From: Ectocarpus siliculosus
Taxonomy: Eukaryota; Sar; Phaeophyceae; Ectocarpales; Ectocarpaceae
Direction: 5' to 3'
DNA: 64,000 bases
NCBI GenBank assembly: GCA_000310025.1
Contig: FN649734.1
Location: forward strand, 330,781-394,780
The stretch's first letter is position 1; every line of letters begins with the position of its first letter. Position numbers and translations under genes: made by a program. Below, one piece after another: positions 25,601 through 40,600 of the stretch. Below the pieces are notes generated by a model. It did not search any database, was not told the DNA's origin, and worked only from the letters and a program-made list of their open reading frames with translations.

Positions 25601-28600
25601 GCAGCAGGACAAAAAGCAGTAGCAGGACACCCATCTTGGAGATTTCCCGCGCCTTTAGAAAGACGACTTTCCCCGAGGTCTATGGTGCGATAAATACGTA
25701 ACGTTTGGAGGTTCATTCACGGAAAATGGGAAACAAACAGACCGACGGGTTAATTACATGCACTCGAACACGGTGCGTTCTGGTTGATAATGACACATCG
25801 CAGCGTGAAGATCAACCATGGCTCGCCAGGCAAAACGGCGACGCATGCGTGTTGCCTTCATGTTTGGGCATGCTCAAGAAGCGTGTCAATGGAACTTCAC
25901 TATTTTACACCCGCGTCAACGAAGGCCTTTGTCTCTTTTCTCCCACCACCTCTGCTCCTCTCCGAGCGGATTCTCTTTGAGGGCCCATGTACGAACCTCA
26001 ATGATTCCGCACTTGCAATGCTGGTGCGTCTGAGTTATTCGAGAGACGTCGTGTTCGGGCTCTCACCAAGTCCACATGCTGAAAACCCGAGCCGACTTCG
26101 TCCGCAGATATTGTGAAGTCCGACAAGTGAAACGACCAACAGGTAACGTTCAAACCCGTTAGTCCATCCGCGTTGCTTTCGTCCATTGGCGTTATGGCGG
26201 CCTCGGTTACTAGCCCATCCTCATCCCAGAGCCCGGTAATCTCGTTGTAGTACACGCAGGATGGGCTATTGGACAACGTTGTCGCCATTGAAGCCCTCAT
26301 CGTCATTCGAACTGGTGCTGAGAGGGCAATATCCTGCGAGACGGGCGTCAAGAGTTTCGGCCAAGATTTCGGGAATGCTGGTGACCGAGGCGGAGGGTGA
26401 GAAACATTTCCGGACGAGCAAACAGAGCCCCCCCTTGCAAGCAAGAAACTTCCTCGCAGACCATACCGCTCCGGCAATACCCCGTCAACAAACTCGAAAG
26501 GGCCCGAACTATGCGAGAACGACCGGGCACACCTTGCTTCGGATCGACAACAAACTTCGACTGCTCTGTACCTAAGCAGAATGAAGCCTGTCCGGCTCTG
26601 ACTTTAACCTATCCAGGCGCTTCTGTAGACCATGTATTTGTCTGGTAATTGCAGCTTCATACCTGGCCTTCACTTGAGGTGGTGATTGTTATGCTCGATA
26701 CCCCAGCATCTACTTGGCTTGATGGTCTGCCATGGGCGCTGAACTGTAGGCTGGCGATCGTTATTGTGGCTGACGCTGTCGCAATCGAGTCCATCCGGCG
26801 TCGTTGCAAAATGCGACCGTTGATTATTCGGCCCGCTGGACTAGAGGATGAGGTCGTCATTCGTCTTCTTCTCCGTCGCACGCTTGTGGGGTTTAAAGCA
26901 CCCTTAGGAACAAATACCGATAATGAACCTGATCGAATGGCATGTGGTCGAGCAAAGCGAGCAGATCCTCTGAGTCCAGTTTTAGTGCTAGCACGGATGA
27001 GGGTAGCAAAAAACACTTTCCGTGTCGCTCCATGTTCCTTGCCGATGATAGCAAAGCACGCGCCCCTCGTCTAGGGTGTCAACGGATGAGGGCAAGAGAG
27101 ACATCGTCTCACCAGCGGCGAGGTCCATGGCCGCGGTCTTCGAAGTGACAAGGCCCAGCACATCAATGAAACTGTTCCCAATGAGTGCCGCGTCCTCTCC
27201 GTCTTCCAGGTTTGATGTCATCAGAAGCGCCATCGATCTCACCGTTTCCGGCAATCTGCTCAGGCAGCAGGTCGTTGGGCATTCGAAACCAGGATTGGCC
27301 CAAGGTAGGACAACATCGCAGCATGCTCGAGCGGAAAACGTTTTCTCCATTTCAACGCCCGGATCAGTGCGTGACACCGTTGTCAACCATTTCCATCGAA
27401 CGGATAATACTGCGAAAACAAGTGCCATGAACCTCGATCACGCTCGTCCCTGGAAGTGAATCGGGTGCGTTTCGGGAGAAACGACCGACATATTCCGAAG
27501 TCCCTTCTACAAACTATTTTTGAAGTCGAGATGCGATATTCACTTACAGTTCGGCGGCAGCATCACCGAGTTTCTCTCGTCCCACAACTCCAGCTGAAGA
27601 AGCGTTGTATCCGCCGATGACATTATCAAGTAGTTCGAGGGTGGGGCTGAAGGAGTCCGAATCCCAGGAGTCCTCTTCTACCGCACGCTCTAGTACCCCC
27701 GCGGACAACGACAGAATCGCCTCCTGTTGATGAAGTTCACGACAAGTGAAAATAAGGCTTGAGGAGCACCAATTGATCTGGGTTAACTTGTCGTCTCTCA
27801 GACACCGTTGAACCTTCATGAAAATGCTCGTACATGAGATGCCGCGTGCTTAGCGGGGCGAATTGATCGTCTTGGATGGGCCGTTTTGGAAATGGGCACA
27901 ATCAATGATAGCATACGCTACGAAAGGGAAAGACCTCAACAACGGCCTTCCGAAATTATGCGGAACCGCAACGCAGTTCAATCTCGTTCAGCAACAGCGG
28001 TAGAGTGGTTGTGCCGTCAGTCATCGCGATTCTAGGCATGCGGTCATATACTGACGGATGATAGCACGAGCGCGGTAAGAAGGCAGGGATTCGTTGGAAT
28101 CAAACAATCAGGCAAACAACGCTTATTGTAGTCGACGCTCTACCACATGTGCGTTCACTACCATGGGAGGTGATGACCAAAATTTCGCACCTGCGAATCC
28201 GATGTTCGTAGGTTTTCGCTCCCTGACACCAGCACCATCGTATCTAGTAGTGCCCCCGCGGTCGTTGTGGAGTACTCCAACACCTCGAAGTCATCCGCTG
28301 CGTCTTGAACCATGGTCGCCATCAAACCCTTCGGATTGGCGAAAAGGTAGCACGGCAGGACACTCGAGTAGTCCGGCTTAGATGTGTGTGGTGCGTAGTC
28401 CTCCTACAGACCACCGGCAAACGATGTGCGGCGCCGACACACATGACCAATGCCACCGAAATGAGGACAACATCTCGACTACAAGCTCACCTGGTACATT
28501 GTAATTTCCTCTGGGACGTACAGAGACGCATCCTCGAATTGGTCCACCAGCAAGGAGGCGTACGCCCGGACAGTTGATGTTGCTTCTCCTGGGGTGTCGG

Positions 28601-31600
28601 CGGTCTCGTCATGTGCTGCCTGGTAGGCGTCGATGATTGTCTGCACACCAGATGGGTCTGTGTGATAAATCATATGATGCATGCCTCTGACCAGCCTTTA
28701 CACAGAGAAATTACCTACAACAACACGTCATCAAGTCGTCATTCTGGCGCGCCTCGATCAAGCCCGATTGTCCGTTGAACCAAAACTTCCTAACATTTAA
28801 CAACCACACAATGTTGCTGGATGATCGTCATAGTGCAACCCCCGCGTGGTTGTAGCCATCACCAGTTTTCGCACGCGATAACGAGGAGGTGTACTCCACG
28901 CTGTGTTTCGTCGACAAGAATACGCAAAGTAAAACTCATGTCCTGTACGTATCGGATGCTTTGTTTCACTTACAGCATCACCGTTTGAAGCAGTCCAACC
29001 AGCAACCCGAACAGTCACCGGCGACCCAATGGCGTCGCTTGTTGACACTGCTGTTGCCCCGAAACTATCAGATACATGGCCTGCACATTGTTCAGCGTGC
29101 GGAAGGGCAGGTCACACATGCCCTGGCGAAAACGAGAGTTGTCCTGCTTCGGAGGGGTACGCCTAGGGACGTTCGAGAGTCGCGTCATTGTCTGCACTGA
29201 CCGTGAAATACGTTGAACGTCGGGAAAGGGTATTCAGACCACGCAGAGAGGGCAAACGCTGTCAGGGTATCGTTAATAGTTTCGCCAATCCAGTCTACAA
29301 CGATGACCGTCGCGGGTATGACGTGCGAATGCAATACAATTTACGCCGGTGGCAAGAAAAAAAAGAAATCGTAAGGAGGGAAACGAACAGAACTTCCTAG
29401 AGTTTCCACCTTTGATCAACATCGTGTAGTTGTCCGACGATGGGCCGAGAGGCAACGACCCTTGCCACTCCGGCGATTCCACCGCGAACACAGAAAGGCT
29501 GCGTTGCTGGCCGCTCTCCTCCTGTGGTGAAGACACGAAGAAATGACTCCGCTGCGATCAACATACTGCACATCAGACTCAGCACGCAGCGTGCCTATCT
29601 ACAGGTCCGGAAACAAAAGGCATACACAATCAGTGCCCACGCCCGTGCCTCTCACGGGATACCCCACTGCACACGTGCCATGACCTCGTACCTCGACAAC
29701 GCTACCCAAATCCTTCGGCGACACTGATCCCGTACGACCCCCGCGTTTTCCGTATGCCTGCATTACGAAAGTCTACATTGCCTCAGCAACCATTTCCCTC
29801 GTGACCATCTCCGTCGTGGGCTTCTGGAACATCCATCCTCGGTACAACAATGTGTTTGCTGCCTAGATGCTATCTGGTATCTGTGTTGGGCATCGCGCAG
29901 CAACGTCGTTGTGTTCTACCATCTTGTCCATAGTGTGATAATCGAATGGCCAATCTCTATGCTGTAGCAAATGAAGCTGCATGAGCATTAGACTATTGTA
30001 CCTCATTGTTGTACGAAAAGGAGAACATTAGTGGGAGGTCGTCCACTTCGTCCGTCCAATCTAGACTCTCCAGCAAAAACGTATCGACCGCTGCGACTCC
30101 CGCCCTTGGAGAAGCATCGACGTGGCCCCCAGTGGGGGGCGCGTTTATTGTCAAGGTCATATCCGCGAAACCTGAAGGTGGTTGCAGGACGTGCGAAATC
30201 GGGTATCGTGCTTCTGGTTTGGTGGCGGAGAGGGGTTGAGGTGCTAACCGGGCAATTTATCACGAAAAATAACTCACTCAACCACGACATCAGTTGAAGC
30301 CCACGGGTACGCATCGAAAATCGAAATAGTCGCACGGCTTTTCCAAGATCCAGCAGAAACAGCGCAGCCTAAACCATTTTGAGCGATGCGAGTGGCAATA
30401 CACACGAGCGAGTCTTCGGCAGGCGTATCAATCTATTCCCCGGACAGTAGGACCATTGTCACGCCCACCTGTTGCTTGGGAAGCCACGTCCGTTGCTGAC
30501 AGGCGAAAGGTATAGGTAGATCCACCGGTGAGCAACCCTCTTGGGATCACAAGGTTGGCCCTGGATTGTCAGTACGAAGCACGGAAGACCCGGTCAACGC
30601 CGTTACAGCGAACCTCCCAAATGAATTGTAAAAGTTGTTTGGAGAGCTGGTTGTGTCAATGATGTTCACGAGATTTGGTGGTTGCCGTCGCTGCGGTCAA
30701 ACCACGATCTCGAACGTTTTACGCAACCACGAGTCGTTTGTTCTCACCCCGTTTGAGCAGTAGCGAAAACCGTGCTCCACTCCCGCTCTTCCAGGTCGAG
30801 GTCCCCTTCGGCCTGAAGAAATAAGTGGAGCCACAACAACATCGCGTATTTTTTTCTTGCGGTCGAAAAGGGTGCGTCTCGACCTCAGGTACGATCGTCG
30901 TCGGTAGCAAGGAGCTCCACAACAGAAGCCGCAGCTCCGACTGTGTGCGGTGTTTCGATTACTGGGGATGGGCATTGGAGCTGCCGCCACAAAAATATAG
31001 CGGCGCAGTGTCCGTCCTCTGTTCGCTAAGTTCACGTATCGAGAATTCTTTGCAGCACCCTCGACAAAGCCCGCCCTTGTGTTCTACCTACCTGGGTCCA
31101 TAGGAGATCGTACGACGATGACTGTTCCGAGACAGATCCATAGATGACCACTTTTTTGGTAGGGTCTTGCTTCAGGCTGTCGTCCTTGGAGATCAAAACG
31201 ACCTCGGGAGCCTCGAAGGACACAACCTTGTCGCGGATAAGTCGAAAGGAACGCGCAGGTTATTTCCACGGATGATCGTTTATACTTCCGAAGGCAAGTT
31301 CGAGTTTCGAGGAAACAGTACGACGAAGTTTCGATGGGGTAGCGTGCAGCATATTGAATTGAAGCAGGCAACAAGTAAGCAAACTCCACCGTGTATGCTC
31401 GTGGAACTTGGGTTGTTTGGCTTGAGTAGTAGGGAAGAAGGGGTACTGGATCCCAGGTCAGAACGATCTTGAATCTGAAGAAACAGAAACAATTCAGCTA
31501 CAAGAAGCCCGCGATTACCAGGTTTCCTCGACGGCCAATACTTCTATGACGGCCCGGCAACGTCATTGACCCTAAAAGGCCAACAGCAAGCTGTAGGTTC

Positions 31601-34600
31601 TAACAGGAATGCTTGCGATGCGCCACAAAACAGGTACCTACTCTACGATTCACATCCGCACTTGGCTTCATGATTCCTTACGTGAACAAGGAAGACTCTG
31701 TTGCTCGCCCTCACCTGCACTTTGACGCTGGCCGTATCCCAGCGGAGCTGACTGTATAAGTCGGTAGAATCGACGCTGCCTTTGCTGACGTTGAGGAAGA
31801 ACTCGTAGAACTGCCGTGATACACAGGTTTTTAACGGGATTGGCTCGGCTGGCGTGATCGATTCCGAGATCAAAGTCAATGGACAGACGTAAATTTACGT
31901 GAGCAAAAATGTTATAGGCACGCCCGGCAGAATCAATATCGATGGTAAACAGCGGTCGTCATCTTCTAGATTCATGCGGAGATGTGCGCCACGGTAGCTT
32001 GTGGATTTGGTTTGCAGCAGCTTGAGGGATATCAATATGCATCAACCAAGAATCAAGTCACAAGCTGGAAGAAAATGGATCTTCTGACACGAAACATAAG
32101 GGAGACGACAGCGATTTTTTCCCGCGAACGGCGCCGAAAGTACTTGCGGCGAAGATTGAAGTTGCCACCCCCCCCCCCCCCCCACCTTTAGTAGGTTCCT
32201 CAACCTACCCACAACCTGCCCTGGCCACCAGCTTGCGTGTAGCTCGACACCGAGGAGGCGCTCTGAAACCTACGCAGTCGGGAGGTTCTTACCAGCCCTG
32301 ACTCCAACTCCTCGGAAGGAATGACCAGTACGGATCCGTCTGCGTCCGCAGTCCAGTCATCTTGTGACGTGCAGTTCTGTGAACACCACCACTCGTACCT
32401 GAAACGTGTGCATCATCACCAAGGACGTCGTACGTCGAAGCTACGCTCGATTCACGTATGGGTACGGTGAATTAGCCGTGCGAACAATATGTGTCCACGG
32501 CTTGAATTCGCCCATTCCTTCTGAACTGGTCACCAGGGCAACAGGCTTGCTGTCAATTGCGCGCCGGGCACATCAGGCAACTAGGGCAACCACCCAAACG
32601 GTGCTAGTGTATTGTGTTCGTCTATGTGTCGGGAGGCTATACCGCCGCCCCGGACGTCGACTAGTTAGCTCAGTGCGACAGGCCTCGACCAGCGCATCTA
32701 AAGCAGATAGGGCTAAGTCATCCACGGTGTACGGTCAAAGATGGGGCGTTCATAGCTGTTGAAATCCACATGTCCCCTAGGGGTCTGTGACAGGGGAGCA
32801 GGAATGTACACTGAACACACCGCATGTCTAGTTCCGTGATGTCGTCGTCGTCCACCGAGTCGCTCCCGTCCAGCACAAGGTCGTTGCCTGCGGATGGTAT
32901 TGGAGTGTTGGGCCTTGAGGATACATGGTGTAATACCGTCCATGCATGGCTTTTGCGGAAGCCAGGTCTACTCACGCACACTATTGCTTCTTGGAAATAT
33001 TACACTTGACGCACAGGCCTACCAGTTCTCTTAGGATGCCCACAGGGTCACTACTTTGCATGAGAGTGACCGAATATGGCCGGGACGAAACGTGCCGAAA
33101 ATGGCACCAGGGATCCTATCCAATAGGATGATAATTCTCTGTGTCGCTGATATTAAGATTTGGGCACCGTTTTAATCGTCTTTAACCCTTCTGTACTCAT
33201 TGGGGCTGGCGAGGATCTCAGGCCTCAAAACCAAGAGTTTTTTCCTTTCGACACGACCGTTCGGCACCAGACACCCTAATAGAGACCAACGCAATCCCTA
33301 TCCACCTGCAGAATGTTGGCGGAATTCGCCCCCTTGGATGTTGGCCCGCAGAACCCCTTGTTCAACAGAAACCTGTCAGGCGAATGGGAACGGGCAGCTT
33401 AGTGTGGTATTACGGCACAGGTTTCTAGGAAATACGGCTGTGATTGCGTAAACCATTTCCTGTGGACGTATGTGGAGGGGCAAGGAGCAATAATTCGATT
33501 CGTAGAACAAACCAGGAAGACCTACCTCAACTTTGAAGCAAGTGACGTCCACAGAGATAAACGCACCTCCACGGTCATTGAGGCGCTCGCTTCGGACAGC
33601 TGCGAAGTCGCAGTTGCGGCAAAGAGGTAGCTGGACCCCGGATAGCCCAGGGTGTACGCAGGAAACGTAATGACCGTAGGATCGCGCTGCGCTAAGCCCT
33701 TCGAGTTTGCGTGAAGCGGAAAAGGACAAATTGTCGAAGAGGTTACCCCTCGCCAACCATCCAAAAAGAAGGTGGGGTGTGGGACAGCCTGCTTGCCCTA
33801 GAAGCAATCATCTAGAGTCTGTTTTTTTCTCGGTGCGAGGAATCAACCAAAGTGGAGCAGCACGAGAAAACAAACACGTGCCAAGATTCGCACCGCTCTG
33901 GCCTAGCGCAGGTTGTATACTACCGTTATCGTATTTCGCTTGCGCTTCGCATAGCACAAAACGTATGCCGAGTGAGCTTCCTTTGCCTGCTCTAGACAGC
34001 GGTTTTGTCGGCGTTCATGAACATGCGGTGGCTGTGCCTCAGCTACAGTAGAATCGTTGTTTTCAGCATGTCCAGCGTCCTGATGTCAGCAACCGTCAGT
34101 CGCATGATTCCAGGACGAGCGGGCCGTCATTCATGTATCATTGGAACGTGGAGCGATGGCGTGAGGATGAACCCGCTTGTCGTTTGTCTTGCATGTCTCC
34201 TCCCATGTTCACGAGACAAACACGATGAGTGTGTAGCCACAGACATGCAGAGTTCTTTGGGTTGGAACCAGGTGGCACAGAAAGGCGGGAACAACCTGAA
34301 ATCCGTTCGGTGCCTCGACACGGTGGCGGCATTGTTGACCATTAATCCTGGATGGGTTCAGATCGTTGTAGATGCCTCTCGTAGCACAAGCCTCCATCCA
34401 TGTGAAAAGCGCGTGTCACCGTGGCATGGAACTCACGCCATTGCCACGGCATGATCCTCAACTCAATTGATCAAACAGAGTAAATCAACTAGTTTTGACT
34501 CCATCAACAGTGGGTATGCTATTTTTTTCCTCTCCCGTTGTGGTTGCTGGAGGGAAGAACACCCACTATATATTTCTTCCATCACCTGAAACACTTCAGT

Positions 34601-37600
34601 ACCGATTTCGTCGTATGCAGCTCCACCAACTTCGGACCACGAACGATTGAGTAGCTGCCTTTCGCCTGGACATAGTGGGTTTGCGGGCGAGTCCACGAAA
34701 ATGGCGGAAGTGATGCAGAGACGTCCTTTCTCGGGCAACAGTAGGAGGCTAATAGCGGTCAAGGAGGGCGTCTCGCAATTTACGCCGAATGGCCCTCTTC
34801 GTCAATTTCAGTGTGGGCGCTGACAGCGTGTACAGTCGAGTAGAGTGTTTAGTGGGACGCGGCGTGCCGGGCAACTAATTTCGAGCTTACCGCACGCCGG
34901 TGATGTTGCTGTGATCCTCAGGGAGGTTGGCCGGCTCCTCTTCACAACTCGTGTTGCTGATCCAAGAACTGCAACCGACGGTACGTCCTCGGCTCTACAG
35001 AGCAGGTTTGCAAACGCAATAACATGCAAGGGTTGCAAAACGGTTAAAGAGCACGTGGCTGTCGTTTGCCTCGTATTGTCTAGGAGTCACGCTAAAAGCA
35101 ACAGTATCGTGGCTGATACTCTCCCGAAGGTGAAGCTGATTCGTTCGGGTGAGTCGCCGACTTTTCCACGGAATTCTCCAAAGCACCGCTGTTTTCATCT
35201 CATGGAAACGCGGAAGTGTGGTTTGTAGTCGACATGACTCTGGTGTTGGAGCACACACGTCTCCCACGAAGGCGTTCTGGAGGCAATCGCTCAAGAACTA
35301 CTTCCAGGATACCTGGTTCCAGGGTACCACATTCCGGAACAGTCCATACTGCAAAGTCGAAAATAGATCACATCTCAGATACACATCTCACATTCTCGTG
35401 ACGGCGACAGTTACTCCATTCGTGTCGCCAAGGAAGTTCCCCACGGTTAGGGCAAACATGAACTTCACCCCGGGCTCTAACGCAGCTGCGTCGAGTTCTG
35501 CGACCAGGGATCCTTCAAACAATGCGAGTGCAGCTTCGATGCTACTCGTGTTGGCGAAAGACGCGGCCGAAACGTTCCAGGACGCCGACATGGTCCGCGA
35601 AAGCGCCCCTGAGGACGCCCGTCCGTCTAGCGTGAGCGTGCCGCATAGCCCCACGGTCTTGGTGCACCCAGCAGAATCGGTCATTACATTTTTGGAAAGA
35701 ATGGGGATGACACCGGGCGTTGAGGGTTGGGAACGGGTGGTGTTTCGACATCTGTGTCACTGGCTTTCATGCACAAGGCCCCCTCGTGGGTATGCGTGTG
35801 GTTACGCGGTTCCTGTTTGACACAGCGGGATTCTTCCCTCAAGCTGTCAGGAGAGCACGACTCGGTGTACTTCAACCTGTGTGACAACCGCCAAGCTCTT
35901 TCGAAGAGTCGTTCCAACCCTCGGAAAGGCAACTACAACTCGCTTTGGAAGCCGTACGTTGTTTCTTGCCAGCACAGTTTCAAAAGCATGTGAGTTCTTA
36001 CGCCACTTTCGCGACACTGTCAATTTATATATGCATGGTGCTGACAATTAGTACCTCGCTCACTTTTCACGCTTCAAGACCAAAATCATCATGTTGCATG
36101 ACATGCGTATACTCCTAAATCCACGTCCTCGGGTGGGCATGGTTCCATACACAATGGTGCCAGGTCAAACGTCTGACGGCTGTACCTGAGGGGCTACCAG
36201 GACCGCCGATACCGCAGGAGGGTTCTCAGGGGCCAACACTGGTGTGGAGCCCTCGGAGGAGAGAACAGCCAGTGCCTCCGTGCGGACGCCGCCGTCGAGC
36301 AGGCTTATGCAGGAAGCCTGGCTCAGGCATGACACACCGGAGCCCGTGTCCGGTTTGACTATTGCATCGTAGCCGAGGGCTATCGTCAACTCTCGCTCCC
36401 CCGTCCATTCGCCTGGATGATAAATGAGAACATAAATGTTTCGGACGCAACCAAAGGAGAGGTTTCCATCGCTGATGCTGAAACTGATGCGACACCTCAC
36501 TAAAAACACATCCCATCCTGCATAATGCGCGACAGGTATGAGCGGTTAGTGCTTGCACGAGGCCGCCCTGGAGTGACTAGCCGACCACGGAGTGCTGCTT
36601 GCAACGCAAACCGTGAACAATAGTATCCACCCGAGCGGGAAAATGGACGGTTCTGCGCTCGTTAACTTGATTGAGTTACGCTTGGTACACCCTTCATTTG
36701 CAACGTTGTACAGAATGTAACATACTCACATGCTGCCCCTTCACCGATGGTAGCAATCGAGGATGCATTGAGCAGCGCTTTGCACGACCCCGGGCCGCTT
36801 CCTGATGCGGTGTCGGTGGCGTTGAGCAGCCCGCTACTTGCTGAGCTCTCGGGTGAAAACGCGACGATGATCAATTCCCCGTCGTTTGAAAACATGGCCT
36901 GCTTACGTTTCACAAGTACAGGTCGCGGTCTAGCACGAAAGACATATCGCACAAACCGCCAGTGTTGAAATATGGTGGGCTAGAGGAATTCGCAGCAACC
37001 GCTGGGGTCGGCTAATGCTTACGGAATACTTCAATATAGGACGCGTGGTTCTCTGCAGGGACATGAACCAGACAATGTGTGAAACACGTGCTACCTGGAG
37101 CAGCTCGGGCGGGGCGGTACGGGCTTCGAGAGATACCGTTCCTGTGGCATACTCGATGACGCCGTCCGACACCGACGGGATCCCTCCAACAACGTACCTG
37201 AAACGAGGTAAAATGTTCGGAGGGATATTCATGTGGCATCTGGGTCGTGGCACATGTGCACGTACACTATTCATTGGCATCGCCTTCGCTCCACCGAGAG
37301 CGGCGGGGTGAATAAGCGCATGGAAACACATGAGGCGAGTGTGGCAACATTAAGCCCATGTGCCTAACAATACAAGAGGAATGTGGGCCCACCCGTCGTC
37401 TATGAGTAGCAATGACCGCCTCCGTAGCGCATGAGGTGGGGTGAGGTGGGGTGGGTGCGATGAATGCCAAACGTTTCGAATACAGGAAAAATGGTGATTA
37501 AATTTGGTCAGAATATCACCAAACGTCTCGAACGAGGGCATCGAAGTCGAGACTCGTCTTTTCCCGTAAACATGTGAACCTTCGCTGTGAAAAATCAAAG

Positions 37601-40600
37601 GATGCATTCCAAGACCTTTAACCTCACCCGCCGGCTAAAGTGATGTTGACTCCGGCATTCCATGAGCCGGCATACGCGTCATCGTAGGTTATAAGTGCCG
37701 TCAAGCTGTCTTCCGACCAATCGCACGTTGACTGGTTTCCGAACGTCGTTCGAGTGTCCTCGTCGAGCACTTTCTCGATGTCACACCTACCACGCATCCA
37801 GATTATGCACCAGAACGAGGAAGTAAATGACGAAGTAATGCGTTTGCGTTCTGGTAATCGAACACCACATCAGGTGCCGTAAGATCCCCACGGATGCCAA
37901 TACGGACACAAAGACATACATTGTCCTGTAGCAGTTCTAAAGGTACGCTCACAAAAGGAAGAACAATTTCCAGCAGTACGCCTGTCAGAGTCGGTTACGA
38001 CTCACGGGCTCTATTTCGCACTGAGGGGTACCCAGCGCAGCTCTCCGAAACAAGAAGCGAGAGCTGCAAACGGAAACAGTGGACAAAATGGCGACGAAGT
38101 TATTGAATCTTCTCACCCTTTGTCATACTCCCCCGAAACGATGTCGTAGCCGCAGAGTGCCACATTCGTACCACTCCAGCCCACCTCAGCACAAAAGCAT
38201 CTACTGCTGAACTGCAGGGAGAACGTCCTTTGTGTGTCAGAGAGCACGGCAGACTCGAGGTTTGGCGCAGGAAGCAGAACAGCCACGGCTGGGTCACTCG
38301 TGGGCAATGGTGCTGATGTCCTTGGTCCAGGTGTAGGTGTTGAAATGCCTTCACCAGGCGTTGGCGCCGGCGCTAATGTTGGGGGTCTCGTGGAAGGGGC
38401 CGGAGTTGGTCCAGGTGTAGGTGTTGAAATGCCTTCACCAGGCGTTGGCGCCGGCGCTAATGTTGGGGGTCTCGTGGAAGGGGCCGGAGTTGGTCCAGGT
38501 GTAGGTCTTGGAGTGCCTTCACCAGGCGTTGGCGCCGGCGCTAATGTTGGGGGTCTCGTGGAAGGGGCCGGAGTTGGTCCAGGTGTAGGTCTTGGAGTGC
38601 CTTCACCAGGCGTTGGCGCCGGCGCTAATGTTGGGGGTCTCGTGGAAGGGGCCGGAGTTGGTCCAGGTGTAGGTCTTGGAGTGCCTTCACCAGGCGTTGG
38701 CGCCGGCGCTAATGTTGGGGGTCTCGTGGAAGGGGCCGGAGTTGGTCCAGGTGTAGGTCTTGGAGTGCCTTCACCAGGCGTTGGCGCCGGCGCTAATGTT
38801 GGGGGTCTCGTGGAAGGGGCCGGAGTTGGTCCAGGTGTAGGTCTTGGAGTGCCTTCACCAGGCGTTGGCGCCGGCGCTAATGTTGGGGGTCTCGTGGAAG
38901 GGGCCGGAGTTGGTCCAGGTGTAGGTCTTNNNNNNNNNNNNNNNNNNNNNNNNNNNNNNNNNNNNNNNNNNNNNNNNNNNNNNNNNNNNNNNNNNNNNNN
39001 NNNNNNNNNNNNNNNNNNNNNNNNNNNNNTGGAAGGGGCCGGAGTTTGGTCCAGGTGTAGGTCTTGGAGTGCCTTCACCAGGCGTTGGCGCCGGCGCTAA
39101 TGTTGGGGGTCTCGTGGAAGGGGCCGGAGTTGGTCCAGGTGTAGGTCTTGGAGTGCCTTCACCAGGCGTTGGCGCCGGCGCTAATGTTGGGGGTCTCGTG
39201 GAAGGGGCCGGAGTTGGTCCAGGTGTAGGTCTTGGAGTGCCTTCACCAGGCGTTGGCGCCGGCGCTAATGTTGGGGGTCTCGTGGAAGGGGCCGGAGTTG
39301 GTCCAGGTGTAGGTCTTGGAGTGCCTTCATGACCACAAATTGAGCAACACGGCGCAAGTAGTGGTCCGTCCGCCAGAACCTCCGAAGGGTTATCCTGAAA
39401 TATCCGATAGATCTAGGAATCCCAAGTCGTGGAGCGCCTTTTTCGAGGACACCACTCGACACGGCTTTATGACGGGCATTCCCCTGAGTCACTCGAAGTT
39501 GTTATCCGTCTTTCTATTTTGTCCCTAGCCTGCTGTTTAACTGTTATTTGAGCTATTTGAGCAATTCTGCCGGCCCATTTGACGACTCTCCCTGAAATGA
39601 CTTCCACAAAATGTTGACTTTTTTATCTCAACGACACCAATCGTGCCCTGTTTGAAATCTCGCGTGACATTATCGAGATAGCAAGCTAACCGTTCCGTTG
39701 CGAGTGCGTTCATCTCATTGTCTCGGCGGTGGTGTTCCGGCGTTCGAACATCTCCTAGGAAGAGCGTTTCCGTGCGGAAATTGCGCCAGTCATGCAACTT
39801 GTTCGTTGGTGGCCGAACGAATAATGTGACACCGAGGCGCCAACGGCTCGAAAACGGATTTTCAACTAAAAAATCGGTTGACATTAGCGACGAGCCGCAG
39901 AATCGTGTAGCAAACCATTATCGAACCCTCAATGCAAACCGAGCGCATAGAAACCAAAAGGAACACCGCGGAAAACGCCCTCAGCGGGAGGTATCTAAGG
40001 TGAGCTGGCAAAGCCCGGCTGTCTGTTAAGTGGGACAAGCGCTGATACCTTCACAGAACGACACACAGTACACCGCACGGGGGCAGGGTTGAGCAATACA
40101 GTCACGTGCAGATGGGGTCCTAGATAGTTTTCCATCTACGTGCCCGGAACCAACTTACCGACGGGTGCCGAAGTGGGGCTCTCGGTGGGCGACGGTGAAG
40201 GAATTAGTGTCGTCGGGAGCGATGTCGGGCTCGGTGTCTGACACAGCGAGGATGTCCATTGGGGATTGATTTTTTTTCGGGAGACAACAGATAATTGCGA
40301 AACCCGGCACCGGACGTTGACGAGGTTAGTCTTCTAATATAATAGTTTACCAATTCGTAATCGGAACAACAGCATGTGCGTGCGTGCCAGCTGCTTGTCA
40401 CGCTGACTAACTACGGGTGCCGTCGGTGCTTGGGGGGTGGAATTGATCGTACCGTGGGCACTCCAAAGCGAGACCGTGGCCAATGACTGAGGTTGGCTCA
40501 AATCAATCGAGACCTTTCGTTTTCATGTTATCTTGAGTATACCTGGTCACCAACTTGGAACGTGAGCAGCCGTGCTCCATCAGCTACCTGATAGGATATG

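Noticed and set aside
38234-39100. Long Gly/Val/Ala open frame on the plus strand through the minisatellite
   Set aside because: It is the complement of the 84-bp repeat. The minus-strand reading gives a Pro/Thr stalk joined to REJ exons by proper splice sites.
38331-39330. CRISPR-like array
   Set aside because: Units are contiguous 84-bp tandem repeats without unique spacers, and the context is eukaryotic coding sequence.
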